Counted from the stretch's first letter, positions 8,904 to 17,993 are shown. The stretch is DNA of 64,000 nt from DYFT01 sp041695085 (GCA_041695085.1 JBGFRO010000009.1:66925-130924); one strand, 5' to 3'. Notes: a model not told the origin generated them from the sequence alone. Numbers and translations: made by a program.

Positions 8904-9346
8904 GCGGTACATTGTTATCCCGAATCTCCGTTGTTGTGTCGTTTTCTCTCTTTCTCTTCCTCCTCGGATCCCCTCCACTTCAGGCACAAGAAGAGACGGC
9001 CTGGTTTTCCTTCCAACGTTTGTCGATTTCAGCATTCTCGACGTACCACTTCCGGCCGTGGAGCTTCTACAACAATTCACTCGACTTGGTGGAAGAAGTC
9101 GTCCGGCATGATCCTTATGATGGGAATCCCTCAGGATCGTTTGAACGAATCATCGGAGATGTCAGCCCAGGACTCTCGATTTCGTATCAAATTCTGGAAG
9201 ATCTGGAGCTGGGCGCGTTCGGCCTTTATACCTCGATCGAAAGTTCCGTACGACTCGACCACGATTTCAACCTCACGATCCGTCGCCAAACCGCGCAGGA
9301 CATTTCTTTGCGCGTGGTCGAAGCCGGTTTCGTTTTCATGGGTTGA
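8900..9346 (+). CDS. Small exported protein of unknown function (possible outer-membrane protein)
   Basis: 148 residues from a GTG at 8900 that overlaps the stop of the aminotransferase gene (GTGA). The N-terminus is a signal peptide (SRISVVVSFSLFLFLLG, cleavage after LQAQ). The mature part has alternating hydrophobic residues (LSISAFSTYHF, ISYQILEDLELGAFGLYTS, ISLRVVEAGFVFM) that would suit a short beta-barrel or beta-sandwich. I do not recognise a family. The open frame extends upstream into the previous gene, but the signal peptide and overlap support this start. No terminator was seen behind it. Confidence 0.65.
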   Translation: MSGTLLSRISVVVSFSLFLFLLGSPPLQAQEETAWFSFQRLSISAFSTYHFRPWSFYNNSLDLVEEVVRHDPYDGNPSGSFERIIGDVSPGLSISYQILEDLELGAFGLYTSIESSVRLDHDFNLTIRRQTAQDISLRVVEAGFVFMG

Positions 9347-9682
9347 GCGTGACGATCTGGATCACGGAAAACTCGTCCTCGCACCAACTTCCCTCTCTCC
9401 CCCACCCCCCATCAATGCCAAAGATGCGAAGCCATGCACGCATGAGCTAAACCGATTTTATTGTATATTAGGCCGGCTCAGATGTGAGAACAATCGCCAG
9501 CATCAAGAGAACGTTAATTCAATGTCAAACTTGTTCCGGCAGACCGACCTTGTTTGGCGAACTGTTCGGCTTCGACTAAGTGAAGATCGCGAACAAGGAA
9601 CCGGGCTTGCCCGCCCAACCGCGGCTCCGCCACTGCCGAACACAAGCTGCCTTTACCCAAACCGTTATTGAACTGGATATCC
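9347..9682. other. Intergenic region, 336 bp, no gene recognised
   Basis: It has a T-rich AT segment near 9455-9475 (GATTTTATTGTATATTAG) that could include a promoter for terC, followed by GC-rich short inverted repeats around 9590-9650. I looked for a yybP-ykoY manganese riboswitch because it often precedes TerC/Alx genes and could not match its conserved core. Confidence 0.4.
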
Positions 9683-10759
9683 ATGGATCCCCTCTTCTTC
9701 CCCTTTGCCGAGTACTGGTGGTTCTATGCCGCCTTCACCGGATTCGTCCTGTTTCTCCTGGCGCTCGATCTCGGCATCTTTCACCGAACAGCGCATGTTG
9801 TCTCATTTCGCGAAGCCGCCGCATGGAGCGTGGTGTGGGTTGTACTCGCTCTCGCTTTCAATTATGGGCTCTATCAATACGCTCTCTGGAAATTTCCGCT
9901 GGACGAACGACTCACTGTCCTACCGGGATTTGATCCGCAGCGCGCGGCGGAGCAGGTGGGACTTGAGTTTCTCACCGGCTACATCGTCGAGAAGGCTCTG
10001 TCGGTCGACAACATCTTTGTCTTCGTTGTTGTCTTTACATACTTCTCCGTTCCCGCGATGTATCAACATCGCATTCTGTTTTATGGTATCATCGGTGCGC
10101 TCATCTTCCGAGCTATCTTCATCGCCCTCGGCGCAGTGCTGCTCCAGTACCAGTGGGTGGTGATCATCTTCGGTCTCTTCCTCATCGCTACTGGCATCAA
10201 GATGTTCTTCGCCCCATCCAAAGGGGTGCAGCCCGACAAGAATCCGATCATCCGTCTGTTCAAGAAGTTCGTACCGGTTACCCACGACCTTCATGGCCAA
10301 CGTTTCTTTGTAAAGCTCGATGGCGCAATCGCTGCGACGCCGCTGTTCATCACCTTGCTGTTTGTTGAACTGACCGACATTATTTTCGCGGTCGATTCGG
10401 TACCCGCGATCTTTGCACTGACGCGTGAACCGCTGATCGTCTTCACGAGCAATGTGTTTGCAATTCTGGGATTGCGAGCAATGTACTTCCTTCTTGCCGG
10501 CGCAGTGGATAAGTTCCACCTGCTCCGATTCGGTCTGGCGGTCGTGTTGGTCTTTGTCGGATTGAAGATGGTGTGGCTAAACGATCTGTATGGGGGGAAG
10601 TTTCCGATCGATGTCTCGCTCGGCATCATCAGCTCCGTCATCGCGGCGTCGGTTCTTTTTTCGCTTCTCTTTCCGCGACGCGAGGTCACACACGCCGTGG
10701 ACTCCCCACCGCACGTGAGGGACCGGGAAGAGGTAGATGTGCAGGAGAAAGAACGGTAA
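9683..10759 (+). CDS. TerC/Alx family membrane protein
   Basis: 358 residues with about eight or nine membrane segments. Family hallmarks are EFLTGYIVEKALSVDNIFVF, FFVKLDGAIAATPLFITL and VELTDIIFAVDSVPAIFALT, which contain the conserved acidic residues in the membrane (the DN and ELTD...D pairs). Members include Alx and TerC and are linked to manganese or other divalent metal efflux and to loading metals onto secreted proteins. Length and C-terminal charged tail fit Alx. I chose ATG 9683 over a TTG five codons upstream. Convergent with the TonB receptor gene; only 42 bp separate the two stops and I see no terminator there. Confidence 0.9.
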   Translation: MDPLFFPFAEYWWFYAAFTGFVLFLLALDLGIFHRTAHVVSFREAAAWSVVWVVLALAFNYGLYQYALWKFPLDERLTVLPGFDPQRAAEQVGLEFLTGYIVEKALSVDNIFVFVVVFTYFSVPAMYQHRILFYGIIGALIFRAIFIALGAVLLQYQWVVIIFGLFLIATGIKMFFAPSKGVQPDKNPIIRLFKKFVPVTHDLHGQRFFVKLDGAIAATPLFITLLFVELTDIIFAVDSVPAIFALTREPLIVFTSNVFAILGLRAMYFLLAGAVDKFHLLRFGLAVVLVFVGLKMVWLNDLYGGKFPIDVSLGIISSVIAASVLFSLLFPRREVTHAVDSPPHVRDREEVDVQEKER

Positions 10760-10801
10760 GCATTTATCCAGCGTCAAGTGTTGGAGTTTCTCCGGTGGAT
10801 C

Positions 10802-13024
10802 CTAATACTCGATTGTAAGCATCGCGGTGGGGAAGAATCTCAACATATCGACACGCTGGCCCGTCTTTCGGTCGAAATAGAAAACGTTTTTCTGATCATA
10901 CACGTTGATGATATTCACGCCGAGAATCGCTTTCACGCCGCCGAGCAAAAACGTATAGTTCGCACTGGCATCGAGGCGATGGTAGTCCGGAAGACGAGCC
11001 GCGTTCTTCGGTCCCAAAACGTTATATGGTTGACCCGTCTCCAGTTCAAAGGGGCCGGGCAATGCGTCGCGGAGCGTCAGTCGGTCGTAGAAACCGACCG
11101 TTTGTGTGAACGGAAAACCGCTCCCGTACTCCCACCTCAAACTCAAATCGAACCTCTCGAACGGTCGAAGGACTGCAAGAACGTTCACGTGATGCCGCCG
11201 GTCGTACCGCGGATAATACTCGAACCCTTCATTGTTGATCTTTGTCGATCCAAGAGCATACGTCGCATACAAATCGGCAAACGAGAAACCCATTCTCCAC
11301 ATCACCTCGACGCCGAACGACCGTCCTGTGCCTTTGATGTAATCGGGATCGCTTGCATCGATTTTGTTCCGGTTGTAGGCAACCAACGAACCATAACGCT
11401 TGTAGTAGGCCTGCACGCTTGCCGAGGTTCGATCCGCCACCGTTCCTTCAAATCCCAACACAACGTGATCCGCTTGCTCGGTCGAAAGATTCCTCGGCAC
11501 CTCGATCCACGCATCGAAAATAGAGATCAGATCGTCTTCGTTGCTGACGGTGATGACGTTCTGGCTGAAGCGCCCGTATGACGCCTTCACACGCCAATCG
11601 CCGATGACAAGGTAACTTGCGTTCAGACGCGGCTGGAGCGTGGCAGAGGCGTCTCCACGGTCGAACAGAGAACCGACTTCGCTGTGCAATCCGCCATCGA
11701 ATTGCAGACGGCCAAACTTTGCCTGATAGCGAATCCACGCAGAGGCTTCAGGCGACGTGCTGTAGAGCCGCAGGCGCGTGCCGGTGTTGTTGGTGAGGTT
11801 GTATTCGAGCGTCGGAAAGGTGAATTCAAATCCGAAAAAGTAGAGGTCGAGTTCATCCGTGTAGTAGGTGGCTTGCGCCCGCACACCGGGTTCCTTGACG
11901 GAGGTGGTGGAAGGGGTGATGATGTTCGATGCCTTCGCATCCCGTTCTGCAACGAAGGAGTTCGCAAAGACGGTGGACGTTATAAAGAGTCGGTCGCTTA
12001 ACAGCCCCGACACATTTAATCCGATCGCTTGGTTACGCCAGAAGTAATCCGGCTCGTTGGGATTCGGATAGCGCAGGTCGTCAGCTGTTTTGAGATAAGA
12101 GAGATCGAACTTTGTTTCTCCCTCTGTCTGTCCCGAGACTTTCGCAAAGAGGTCGTAGAAATCAACCGGCACGTCTTGCCGAACGATGTCGGTGAACGTT
12201 TCATTGAAAAGGGATTTCCGTCCGTTGAGCGTCCACGTGATGCGATGGAGTCCGGCCGGTCCCTCCAGTTGAAGTTTCGATGAGAGGAAGTTGATGTTGG
12301 CGCGGCCCGCAAGTCGGTCCCCTCGCCCATCGACTGAATTGATATTAACCACGGAGGAGAGCCTGTTTCCGTATCCGGGCGGAAATGCACCTGTGTAGAT
12401 CTCGACATTGCGGACGATATCGGGATCGAACACGCTGAAGATGCCGAGCGCGTGAAAGGGATTGTAGATTTTCATCCAGTCCAACAGTACCAGGTTTTGA
12501 TCTCCCGCTCCTCCCCGCACGTAGAACTTTGAACTGACATCGCTGGTCGAAACGATGCCGGGAAGAAGTTTAAGAGCATGGAACACGTCGGCTTGTGCTG
12601 TCACTGGTGTCACTTTTAATTCCTGTTGATCCACAACGTGGATGCTCGTGTTGATCTCCGTCAGCTCTTTCTTCCCCGTTCCCGTCACCACCACTTCCTC
12701 CGTTTCGATGGCGGTTGGTGTGAGTCGGAAGTTCAATTCGAGCGTTCTACCTGCATATACGGTGATCCGCCTGACGGCGCGTTCGTAACCGACGGCACTG
12801 GCGGCGATTTCGTACGATCCGGCTTGCACGCTCGGAAGCAGGTAGAAACCGACACCATTTGCCGCGGCTCCTTTGTTTGTGCCGATGAGCACGATATTGG
12901 CGAATGGCACCCGCTGGTTCGTCACGCTATCGATAACGATACCGCGGATGTCGGCAACTTGCGCGGTTGCTTCGCCTCCAACAATGAAGAACATCACCCA
13001 CCACATCACAATGCGGAGTCTCAC
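10802..13024 (-). CDS. TonB-dependent receptor with carboxypeptidase-like N-domain
   Basis: 740 residues. A signal peptide (to about residue 22, ATAQ) is followed by a carboxypeptidase D regulatory-like domain (IRGIVIDSVTNQRVPFANI, GSYEIAASAVGYERAVRRI, residues 25-110), then EVVVTGTGKKELTEIN, a plug domain (LLPGIVSTSDVSSKFYVRGG, about 115-220) and a 22-strand barrel ending in aromatic-rich LRFFPTAMLTIEY. This is an outer-membrane receptor for an unknown substrate, energised by TonB. It is the last gene of an operon that reads DUF4249 lipoprotein, broken DUF4249 copy, receptor; only 3 bp separate its start from the stop of the broken copy, so its translation may be coupled to it. Confidence 0.92.
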   Translation of the reverse strand: MRLRIVMWWVMFFIVGGEATAQVADIRGIVIDSVTNQRVPFANIVLIGTNKGAAANGVGFYLLPSVQAGSYEIAASAVGYERAVRRITVYAGRTLELNFRLTPTAIETEEVVVTGTGKKELTEINTSIHVVDQQELKVTPVTAQADVFHALKLLPGIVSTSDVSSKFYVRGGAGDQNLVLLDWMKIYNPFHALGIFSVFDPDIVRNVEIYTGAFPPGYGNRLSSVVNINSVDGRGDRLAGRANINFLSSKLQLEGPAGLHRITWTLNGRKSLFNETFTDIVRQDVPVDFYDLFAKVSGQTEGETKFDLSYLKTADDLRYPNPNEPDYFWRNQAIGLNVSGLLSDRLFITSTVFANSFVAERDAKASNIITPSTTSVKEPGVRAQATYYTDELDLYFFGFEFTFPTLEYNLTNNTGTRLRLYSTSPEASAWIRYQAKFGRLQFDGGLHSEVGSLFDRGDASATLQPRLNASYLVIGDWRVKASYGRFSQNVITVSNEDDLISIFDAWIEVPRNLSTEQADHVVLGFEGTVADRTSASVQAYYKRYGSLVAYNRNKIDASDPDYIKGTGRSFGVEVMWRMGFSFADLYATYALGSTKINNEGFEYYPRYDRRHHVNVLAVLRPFERFDLSLRWEYGSGFPFTQTVGFYDRLTLRDALPGPFELETGQPYNVLGPKNAARLPDYHRLDASANYTFLLGGVKAILGVNIINVYDQKNVFYFDRKTGQRVDMLRFFPTAMLTIEY

Positions 13025-13027
13025 TCT

Positions 13028-13322
13028 TTACCTCCTGCTATAGGGAAAGTCGTCAGCAAGTCTGTACACAACGGAATCGATAGAATATGCTCCGAACACT
13101 CCATATCCACCAGTGAGATTCGTGTAATCGGGTTGATCGGTTCGGATCGACTGCGGGTCACTAACTCCGTTCACGACATTGTAGTAATTGTACAGGTTCG
13201 TTTCGATTGGTTGCGAGGATGGCATAGATCACCATTTTCTCTTCAAACGGACCTTTCGGTTCAATAAATTGTTGACAACCGATGAACCAGAACCAAGCAA
13301 ACGGCAGGAAGAAGCTTCTCAT
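13028..13322 (-). pseudogene. Internally deleted DUF4249 lipoprotein copy
   Basis: From the ATG at 13322 one frame encodes a lipoprotein start, MRSFFLPFAWFWFIGCQQ, then EKMVIYAILATNRNEPV, which aligns with the N-terminus of the intact neighbour (CNQEFQPKAEYREQLVVFSILATNRSEQLV). The frame then shifts: the next frame gives NLYNYYNVVNGVSDPQSIR and TGGYGVFGAYSIDSVVYRL to the stop at 13028, matching the last 57 residues of the neighbour (NLFAYYNTANAF, SIRTDQP, GGYTADSLVV). About 230 residues are missing between the parts. The length (295 bp) is not a multiple of three, so no fused protein can be made. The junction lies at AACCTGTAC, which reads sensibly in both frames. Confidence 0.8.
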
Positions 13323-13328
13323 CAACCA

Positions 13329-14351
13329 TCACCTTCTGTTATATCCAAAATCCTCCGGCAGCGGGACAACGAGCGAATCGGCTGTGTAACCACCGAACAG
13401 ACCGATTCCTCCACTGATGTTGGAGTGATTCGGCTGATCGGTGCGGATCGATCCTCTATCGAAAAATGCATTGGCCGTGTTGTAGTACGCGAACAAATTG
13501 TGCTCGGCCTGCAAAAGGAAAAACACCACACGCGTAAAGCGCAGCCGCCGTGCAGGATGACTCGTGAGGGCTCGACTTAACGCAAACAAATACGCCGATT
13601 TCGGAATCCGGATGCTCGTCGGTGACCGGACGAACCGTCGCAGATTCGGATACGCTACTTCCACAAAAGGAAAATCGTCGGTTGGAAATTGCTCCGGCAC
13701 CTCTACACGCCCCTCCATCCACATCCCCTCCATCTCCACTTCATAATCGACGTACATCCGAATGACGATTCCCGCCGCGCCGCGAATCGAATAGGCTGTG
13801 ATGGAGATCTGCTCATCACGCGCTCCCGAACCCGGACGTTCAACAACTCGCGATCCGGCGAGCGAGAGCGTTCCGTGTTCCGGCAACGTGATGCGGGCAG
13901 CGACCGGCTGGTGCGCGGGAGAATGAATGTTCAATGCATAGCTTAGCCCCCCGCGTGCGGTCAGACGATTGGTCACATAGGCGCTCATGGGCGTCCGATA
14001 TCTGCTTGTGTCAAGTCGAGTCAACAGAGTGTCGCGCAGGGTATAGGTGTTCGCACCGTCGTTGAGCGTAACGAGCGCATTCGTCACTAATTTCTCTTCT
14101 CTGTTGGTTGAAGGATCCATGCCGATCGGATTGTACGTCGTATACACCCGTACAAGCTGCTCGCTGCGGTTCGTAGCGAGGATCGAGAAGACAACAAGTT
14201 GCTCCCGATACTCCGCTTTCGGTTGAAACTCTTGATTACATCCCGCAAGCAAAACGACGAGGGACATCGCCACGACGCTGCACCGTTGGGCAACTTTGCT
14301 CGCTGGATATCTTCTGTTCACCCTTCCGTTACGGGTGTCAAAACTTCTCAT
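13329..14351 (-). CDS. DUF4249-type lipoprotein
   Basis: 340 residues. The N-terminus has a positively charged stretch, a hydrophobic segment and a lipobox (VVLLAGC, Cys38), so it should be a lipoprotein. The rest is beta-rich (FSILATNRSEQLVRVYTTYNP, LVTLNDGANTYTL, GLSYALNIHSPAHQPVAARI) and ends with GGYTADSLVVPLPEDFGYNRR, the conserved tail of DUF4249 proteins, which are generally encoded beside TonB-dependent receptors in Bacteroidota. The role is probably surface substrate capture for the receptor downstream; that is inference from context. The start at 14351 is favoured because the broken copy also begins MRSF; an internal ATG at 14267 would still give a lipobox. Confidence 0.75.
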   Translation of the reverse strand: MRSFDTRNGRVNRRYPASKVAQRCSVVAMSLVVLLAGCNQEFQPKAEYREQLVVFSILATNRSEQLVRVYTTYNPIGMDPSTNREEKLVTNALVTLNDGANTYTLRDTLLTRLDTSRYRTPMSAYVTNRLTARGGLSYALNIHSPAHQPVAARITLPEHGTLSLAGSRVVERPGSGARDEQISITAYSIRGAAGIVIRMYVDYEVEMEGMWMEGRVEVPEQFPTDDFPFVEVAYPNLRRFVRSPTSIRIPKSAYLFALSRALTSHPARRLRFTRVVFFLLQAEHNLFAYYNTANAFFDRGSIRTDQPNHSNISGGIGLFGGYTADSLVVPLPEDFGYNRR

Positions 14352-14470
14352 AAGACTGATAGTCTCTCTCAGGAGAACTGCTGTTCAACAAAAGGCGCCT
14401 CGAGGTTGAAGGGAAAGATAGAGGAAGTCCTTCAAAAAGTCATGTCTGGAAGAATACGATGATTTCTTGT

Positions 14471-14586
14471 GGTTGTGCAAAAAGTTTAATCGACGTGATG
14501 TGCGGGTTCGAGATTTGAGGAATTCAGATTGTTTTCTCAACACCAACGTGGGCGAGAAGGCTTCTCGCCCTACATTTTGCACAACC
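14471..14586. repeat. MITE-like palindromic element, copy 2
   Basis: Terminal inverted repeats GGTTGTGCAAAA (14471-14482) and TTTTGCACAACC (14575-14586) flank a 116-bp element. The internal palindrome at 14550-14570 (GGGCGAGAAG, G, CTTCTCGCCC) is the same as in the 66-bp copy at 7111-7176; read on the minus strand the two copies line up from the first arm through the palindrome, then this one has about 50 extra bases. It lies between the DUF4249 operon promoter region and the end of the HAD gene. The 119 bp between 14352 and 14470 hold nothing I recognise. Confidence 0.8.
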
Positions 14587-14611
14587 TCGCTTTAGGGGCT
14601 GAAGGAAAGAG

Positions 14612-15223
14612 CTACACCAGCTCGCGCGCACGCAGCTCGGTTTCAAGATCGCTCGGAGCGGTAAACCGGATACCCTGCAAGCCTACGGTGCGAGCGCCGG
14701 TGACGTTCTCCTCAATGTCATCGACAAAGAGAATGTCCTCCGCCGGCAAACCCATTGCGTCGACTACTCCTTGATAAATGGCGGGTTCCGGCTTCAGGGC
14801 AAGCAACTGATAAGAGAGAAAGTGGACGGGGATGTGACGAAGTGCGGGGAGGTGCTCGAGACAATGATGATAGTGCAGAGGGTTGGTGTTGCTGAGCAGA
14901 CCAAGGTGCGCGCGTTCACCCACTCGTCGAACGAGTTCTTCCATCCCCTCAAGCGGTGAACCGATGACAGTCAACATCGCCCGCGTTAACTCGGTAGGGG
15001 TGAATCGGTGGCCATCGGCCGCGAGCAGCGCATCGAGACGGTTGAGATACTGCTCCGTGCTCTCTCGTCCCCGCTCATATTCCTTGACGATGTCGACAAT
15101 GCGCTGGCCGTAGCGCGCGCGGTTCTCTGGTGAGTCCAATCCTAACGTGCGAAGAAACGCCTCAGGATGAATGTGCACGAGCACGTTTCCCAAGTCGAAC
15201 AGCACCACGCGTGGCTTCTTCAT
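14612..15223 (-). CDS. HAD-superfamily hydrolase (subfamily IA)
   Basis: 203 residues from the ATG at 15223. Motif I is VLFDLGNVLVHI with the nucleophile Asp10; motif II is LLSNTN; the conserved lysine is in ALKPEPAIYQGV; motif IV is ILFVDDIEENV. The helical cap (residues 20-100) and the DLGNV form of motif I match YihX-like subfamily IA phosphatases, which dephosphorylate small phosphoesters such as sugar phosphates. The open frame continues upstream inside the metallophosphoesterase gene, but this start overlaps that gene's stop by four bases (ATGA), the normal arrangement for coupled genes. Cytoplasmic. Confidence 0.9.
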   Translation of the reverse strand: MKKPRVVLFDLGNVLVHIHPEAFLRTLGLDSPENRARYGQRIVDIVKEYERGRESTEQYLNRLDALLAADGHRFTPTELTRAMLTVIGSPLEGMEELVRRVGERAHLGLLSNTNPLHYHHCLEHLPALRHIPVHFLSYQLLALKPEPAIYQGVVDAMGLPAEDILFVDDIEENVTGARTVGLQGIRFTAPSDLETELRARELV

Positions 15224-15870
15224 CCGCGCAGCTCCACATGCACAGCATCTTTCACCGTGATGACAGCGTAGTATCCCTTGCCGGCCGGACCGCAATTGAC
15301 GATGGTGGTCGATCCGATCGTATCCATCCCACGCGCTTCGTGGATGTGGCCGCACACGACGAGATGCGGCGCATGCAGTTCGATGAACGCCCGTACAGCC
15401 TTGCTGCCAACATGTGTACCGACCAAGATTTTATCAACCGAGGTGTTCAGCGGAGGTGTGTGAGGAACAAATACTTTCCATCGGGCTGAAGCGACTTCCT
15501 TCCAACCTTGTTCTGCCAGCGTTTCAATCTCCTTTTCATCAATTTCATACGGCGTATTCATCGGGGTGAAGGGAGAAGCTGAAACTCCAAAGAAACCGAC
15601 ATCCTCCAGAACAATTCCTCTCCCGTGGACATAGGTGCTATGATCTTCAAAGGTTTTCTCTAATGACCGCGGATCCATATTTCCGGCGACCGTTATGAGG
15701 GGTTTGCCGTGATGACGCAACGACCGAAGGGCTTGCTCCGCTTCCCGCGGGGAGCCATTGGTCGTTAGGTCGCCTGCAAGAAGGACAACATCATAGCCAC
15801 GTTCCCGACTCAAAATCGACTCGAGCTTTTCGTAAGCGCCGTGAACATCAGAACATGCAAGAATTCTCAT
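15220..15870 (-). CDS. Calcineurin-like metallophosphoesterase (YfcE-like)
   Basis: 216 residues. The metal-binding motifs of the calcineurin-like phosphoesterase fold are all present in order: ACSDVHGAY (Asp8, His10), LLAGDLTTNG, TVAGNMD, VPHTPPLN and CGHIHEARG. No signal peptide, so cytoplasmic; it probably hydrolyses a small phosphodiester. It lies in an apparent operon with the glycoside-hydrolase-like gene upstream (1 bp between its start and that gene's stop) and the HAD phosphatase downstream (4-bp overlap). The substrate is unknown. Confidence 0.9.
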   Translation of the reverse strand: MRILACSDVHGAYEKLESILSRERGYDVVLLAGDLTTNGSPREAEQALRSLRHHGKPLITVAGNMDPRSLEKTFEDHSTYVHGRGIVLEDVGFFGVSASPFTPMNTPYEIDEKEIETLAEQGWKEVASARWKVFVPHTPPLNTSVDKILVGTHVGSKAVRAFIELHAPHLVVCGHIHEARGMDTIGSTTIVNCGPAGKGYYAVITVKDAVHVELRG

Positions 15871-15871
15871 C

Positions 15872-17032
15872 TCAGGGAAAATCAGGAAAGACTGCTTGTT
15901 GTGGATAGATGATTTCTTTGAAGAGCCGAGGATATTTTTTTAGTCCCTCAAAGAAAAAGAACACCTCGCCGTTCACTCCCCTCTTTCGGTTCTCCCGGAT
16001 CATGGCGAGCAGGAAATCTTCCGACGGATGATACGATCCGACCTTCAGCAAGAGGCCGGGAAAGAATCGGTGGAGATTCTTCTTCTCGATCTGACCTTGC
16101 ACGATCTCGTCGAGCACCTTTTTATAATCTTCTATCTTGTATCGATAAAGTTGTGGTGAGACGAGGTCAACGGACCCCTCCCGCACCCACGTCGGCCAAT
16201 CCTGTAGATACTCCTCCAGACTCCACGGGTAAACGCTGGGAGAGGATGCAACGATGAGCTTGCGGTTGTGCGTCTTCACGGAGTCGTATAATCGCTTCAT
16301 GAAGCGATTCAGTCTATTGGCTCGCCATTGCAGCCAGGCCGGATTTTTGTGATCGCTTGGTGGATTCGCCCCGTGATGTTCTTTTCTGTACTCCTCTATG
16401 GTTAAGCTGTCATAACCCCCTTCTGAAGGCATGGCGGGAAGTCGGTCATCCCCTTGAATACCGTCGATGTCATACCCTCTTACCACTTCCATCACAAGGG
16501 AGATCATGAAATCCTGCACCTCGGGATGGAGAGCATTCATCCATTCGAAACCGTTTTTGGAGACCAGTTTTCCTTCGACGTCGCGTGCTGACCATGTCGG
16601 TTTCTGCTTGAGAAGAGGACCGCCGTTCAGCTTGTACGAACTGGCAAATCCGAACTCGAACCAGGCAATCACCTTGATATGTCGTTTGCGCGCTTCTTCG
16701 ATCAGTTCCTTCAACGGATCTCTTCCCGCCAATGATGGATCGATCTCCGCTCCTATAAGTTCGCGCATCGTGCGACTCGGATAGAGCGTGAAGCCTTTAT
16801 TCCAGACGACCGCAAAAATCGCGTTGATGCCCAATTCGGCGCAAAGGCTAACTGCTTCCGCAATTTCCTCTCTCGAATTCAAGACTCTGCTATCAACGTT
16901 CGTGAGCCAGACGCCTCTGACGGCTTTGGGCTGTAGCTCCTGGGTCATGGCCGAAAGGAAGGGGATGACAAAGAGAAGAGCAATTTGCAGAAACATCGAT
17001 GTGCAGCGCGCTGGCTTGACCGTAATCATCAT
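15872..17032 (-). CDS. Secreted GHL10-type glycoside-hydrolase-like protein
   Basis: 386 residues from the ATG at 17032; ATG codons at 17029 and 16996 are alternatives. A hydrophobic signal segment (SMFLQIALLFVIPFLSA) precedes AVRGVWLTNVDSRVL, the conserved start of GHL10/DUF187 domains. Typical barrel segments follow: LCAELGINAIFAVVWNKGF, KRHIKVIAWFEFGF, NALHPEVQDF, VRGYDIDGIQGDD and LVSPQLYR. Relatives are (beta/alpha)8 proteins, a few of which act on peptidoglycan-related or other glycans; catalysis here is unproven. Exported, first gene of the three-gene operon with the metallophosphoesterase and HAD phosphatase. Confidence 0.85.
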   Translation of the reverse strand: MMITVKPARCTSMFLQIALLFVIPFLSAMTQELQPKAVRGVWLTNVDSRVLNSREEIAEAVSLCAELGINAIFAVVWNKGFTLYPSRTMRELIGAEIDPSLAGRDPLKELIEEARKRHIKVIAWFEFGFASSYKLNGGPLLKQKPTWSARDVEGKLVSKNGFEWMNALHPEVQDFMISLVMEVVRGYDIDGIQGDDRLPAMPSEGGYDSLTIEEYRKEHHGANPPSDHKNPAWLQWRANRLNRFMKRLYDSVKTHNRKLIVASSPSVYPWSLEEYLQDWPTWVREGSVDLVSPQLYRYKIEDYKKVLDEIVQGQIEKKNLHRFFPGLLLKVGSYHPSEDFLLAMIRENRKRGVNGEVFFFFEGLKKYPRLFKEIIYPQQAVFPDFP

Positions 17033-17267
17033 AAAAGGAAAATAGCGACTACCACCCAAAAGTCAAGACAATTTTTTCCTTGTGTTCGTCATCGTGGCAG
17101 AGCCGTTGACAACCTTTACAGAGGAGGCTGTCAAGGTGTCTCTCGGTTGCGCGTTTTCTTCCTGCAAAAGATATGAAAATCCGAGCAATTCTTTTGGTAC
17201 AGTTTTTGAGATAAATGTAGAATGGTTCCCTGAATCAATCAAGTAAGAGAGAAAGGAGGGATGAAGT

Positions 17268-17744
17268 ATGACACTGACCCGGTGGAATCCTGAAGTCTCC
17301 GTCGCGCCTGTGTCCGAGCTTCTGCCTCGGTTCTCTCTCCTGCGGCAGGGAATTGATCGTCTCTTCGATTCCTTCTTCAGCGGGGACACGCTCGCGGATA
17401 CCAGCCTCGGCTCCTATTGGATGCCGGCGGTTGATATTCTCGAGCAGGATGATGCCTATGTGGTGAAGGCTGAGCTTCCCGGCATGAAGAAGGAGGACGT
17501 CAGCATTACCATCCATGACAACATCCTGACGTTGCGCGGTGAGCGAAAGGATGAGCGGAGCGAAAACTCGGCGCAGTATCATCGCGTTGAGCGCATCTTC
17601 GGTTCGTTCATCCGCTCGTTCACGCTGCCGTCAACGGTCAAGATGGACAAAGTCGAGGCTGTGTATAAGGATGGTGTGTTGACGATCACCCTGCCGAAGT
17701 CTGAAGAGGCGAAGCCTAAGGCGATTCCCGTCAGGGGAAGCTGA
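17268..17744 (+). CDS. Small heat-shock protein, Hsp20/alpha-crystallin family
   Basis: 158 residues. N-terminal arm with RQGIDRLFDSFFSG, then an alpha-crystallin domain from about residue 45 (WMPAVDILEQDDAYVVKAEL, GMKKEDVSITIHDNILTLRG, GSFIRSFTLP, VEAVYKDGVLTITLPK) and the C-terminal anchoring motif AIPV. It is an ATP-independent chaperone that holds unfolding proteins in the cytoplasm. GGAGG ribosome site 8 bp upstream of the ATG; single gene followed by a strong terminator. I saw no CIRCE element upstream. Confidence 0.95.
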   Translation: MTLTRWNPEVSVAPVSELLPRFSLLRQGIDRLFDSFFSGDTLADTSLGSYWMPAVDILEQDDAYVVKAELPGMKKEDVSITIHDNILTLRGERKDERSENSAQYHRVERIFGSFIRSFTLPSTVKMDKVEAVYKDGVLTITLPKSEEAKPKAIPVRGS

Positions 17745-17756
17745 GGGTTTCTCAGA

Positions 17757-17792
17757 AAAGCGGAGGGTGAGCCTCCGCTTTTTGCTTTTTTG
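17757..17792 (+). terminator. Rho-independent terminator of hsp20
   Basis: An 11-bp perfect stem, AAAAGCGGAGG and its complement around a GTGAG loop, followed by TTTGCTTTTTT. It starts 12 bp after the hsp20 stop codon. Confidence 0.9.
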
Positions 17793-17896
17793 GAACCTTC
17801 CGAGCAATCCTCCTACTGAGGCATTCTCACTGCAACAACTTATTCACTGCTGTTAGGCAAAGAGGCTTTTTCTTCTATTCGGGATTATATCTGGGT

Positions 17897-17926
17897 GTTA
17901 CTTTCTTTGATGCCAAAGAAAGTAAC
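17897..17926. repeat. Perfect 12-bp inverted repeat
   Basis: GTTACTTTCTTT at 17897-17908 and its exact complement at 17915-17926, loop of six. It begins a run of repeats filling 17.9-18.1 kb. No T-run follows, so it is not an obvious terminator. Confidence 0.75.
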
Positions 17927-17939
17927 CAAAGAAAGCTTT

Positions 17940-17993
17940 CCGAAATCGTAACGCACGTGAGAATGCAGCCTCCCCTCAACCCATTGATTTCGG
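17940..17993. repeat. REP-like unit 2
   Basis: Starts CCGAAATC then GTAACGCACG and closes with GATTTCGG at 17986-17993. The same ends are found at 18035-18089 and in the large palindrome at 6950-7096. Confidence 0.65.

Noticed and set aside
9440..9682. Possible yybP-ykoY manganese riboswitch upstream of terC
   Set aside because: The conserved core of that riboswitch could not be found; only unrelated short inverted repeats are present.
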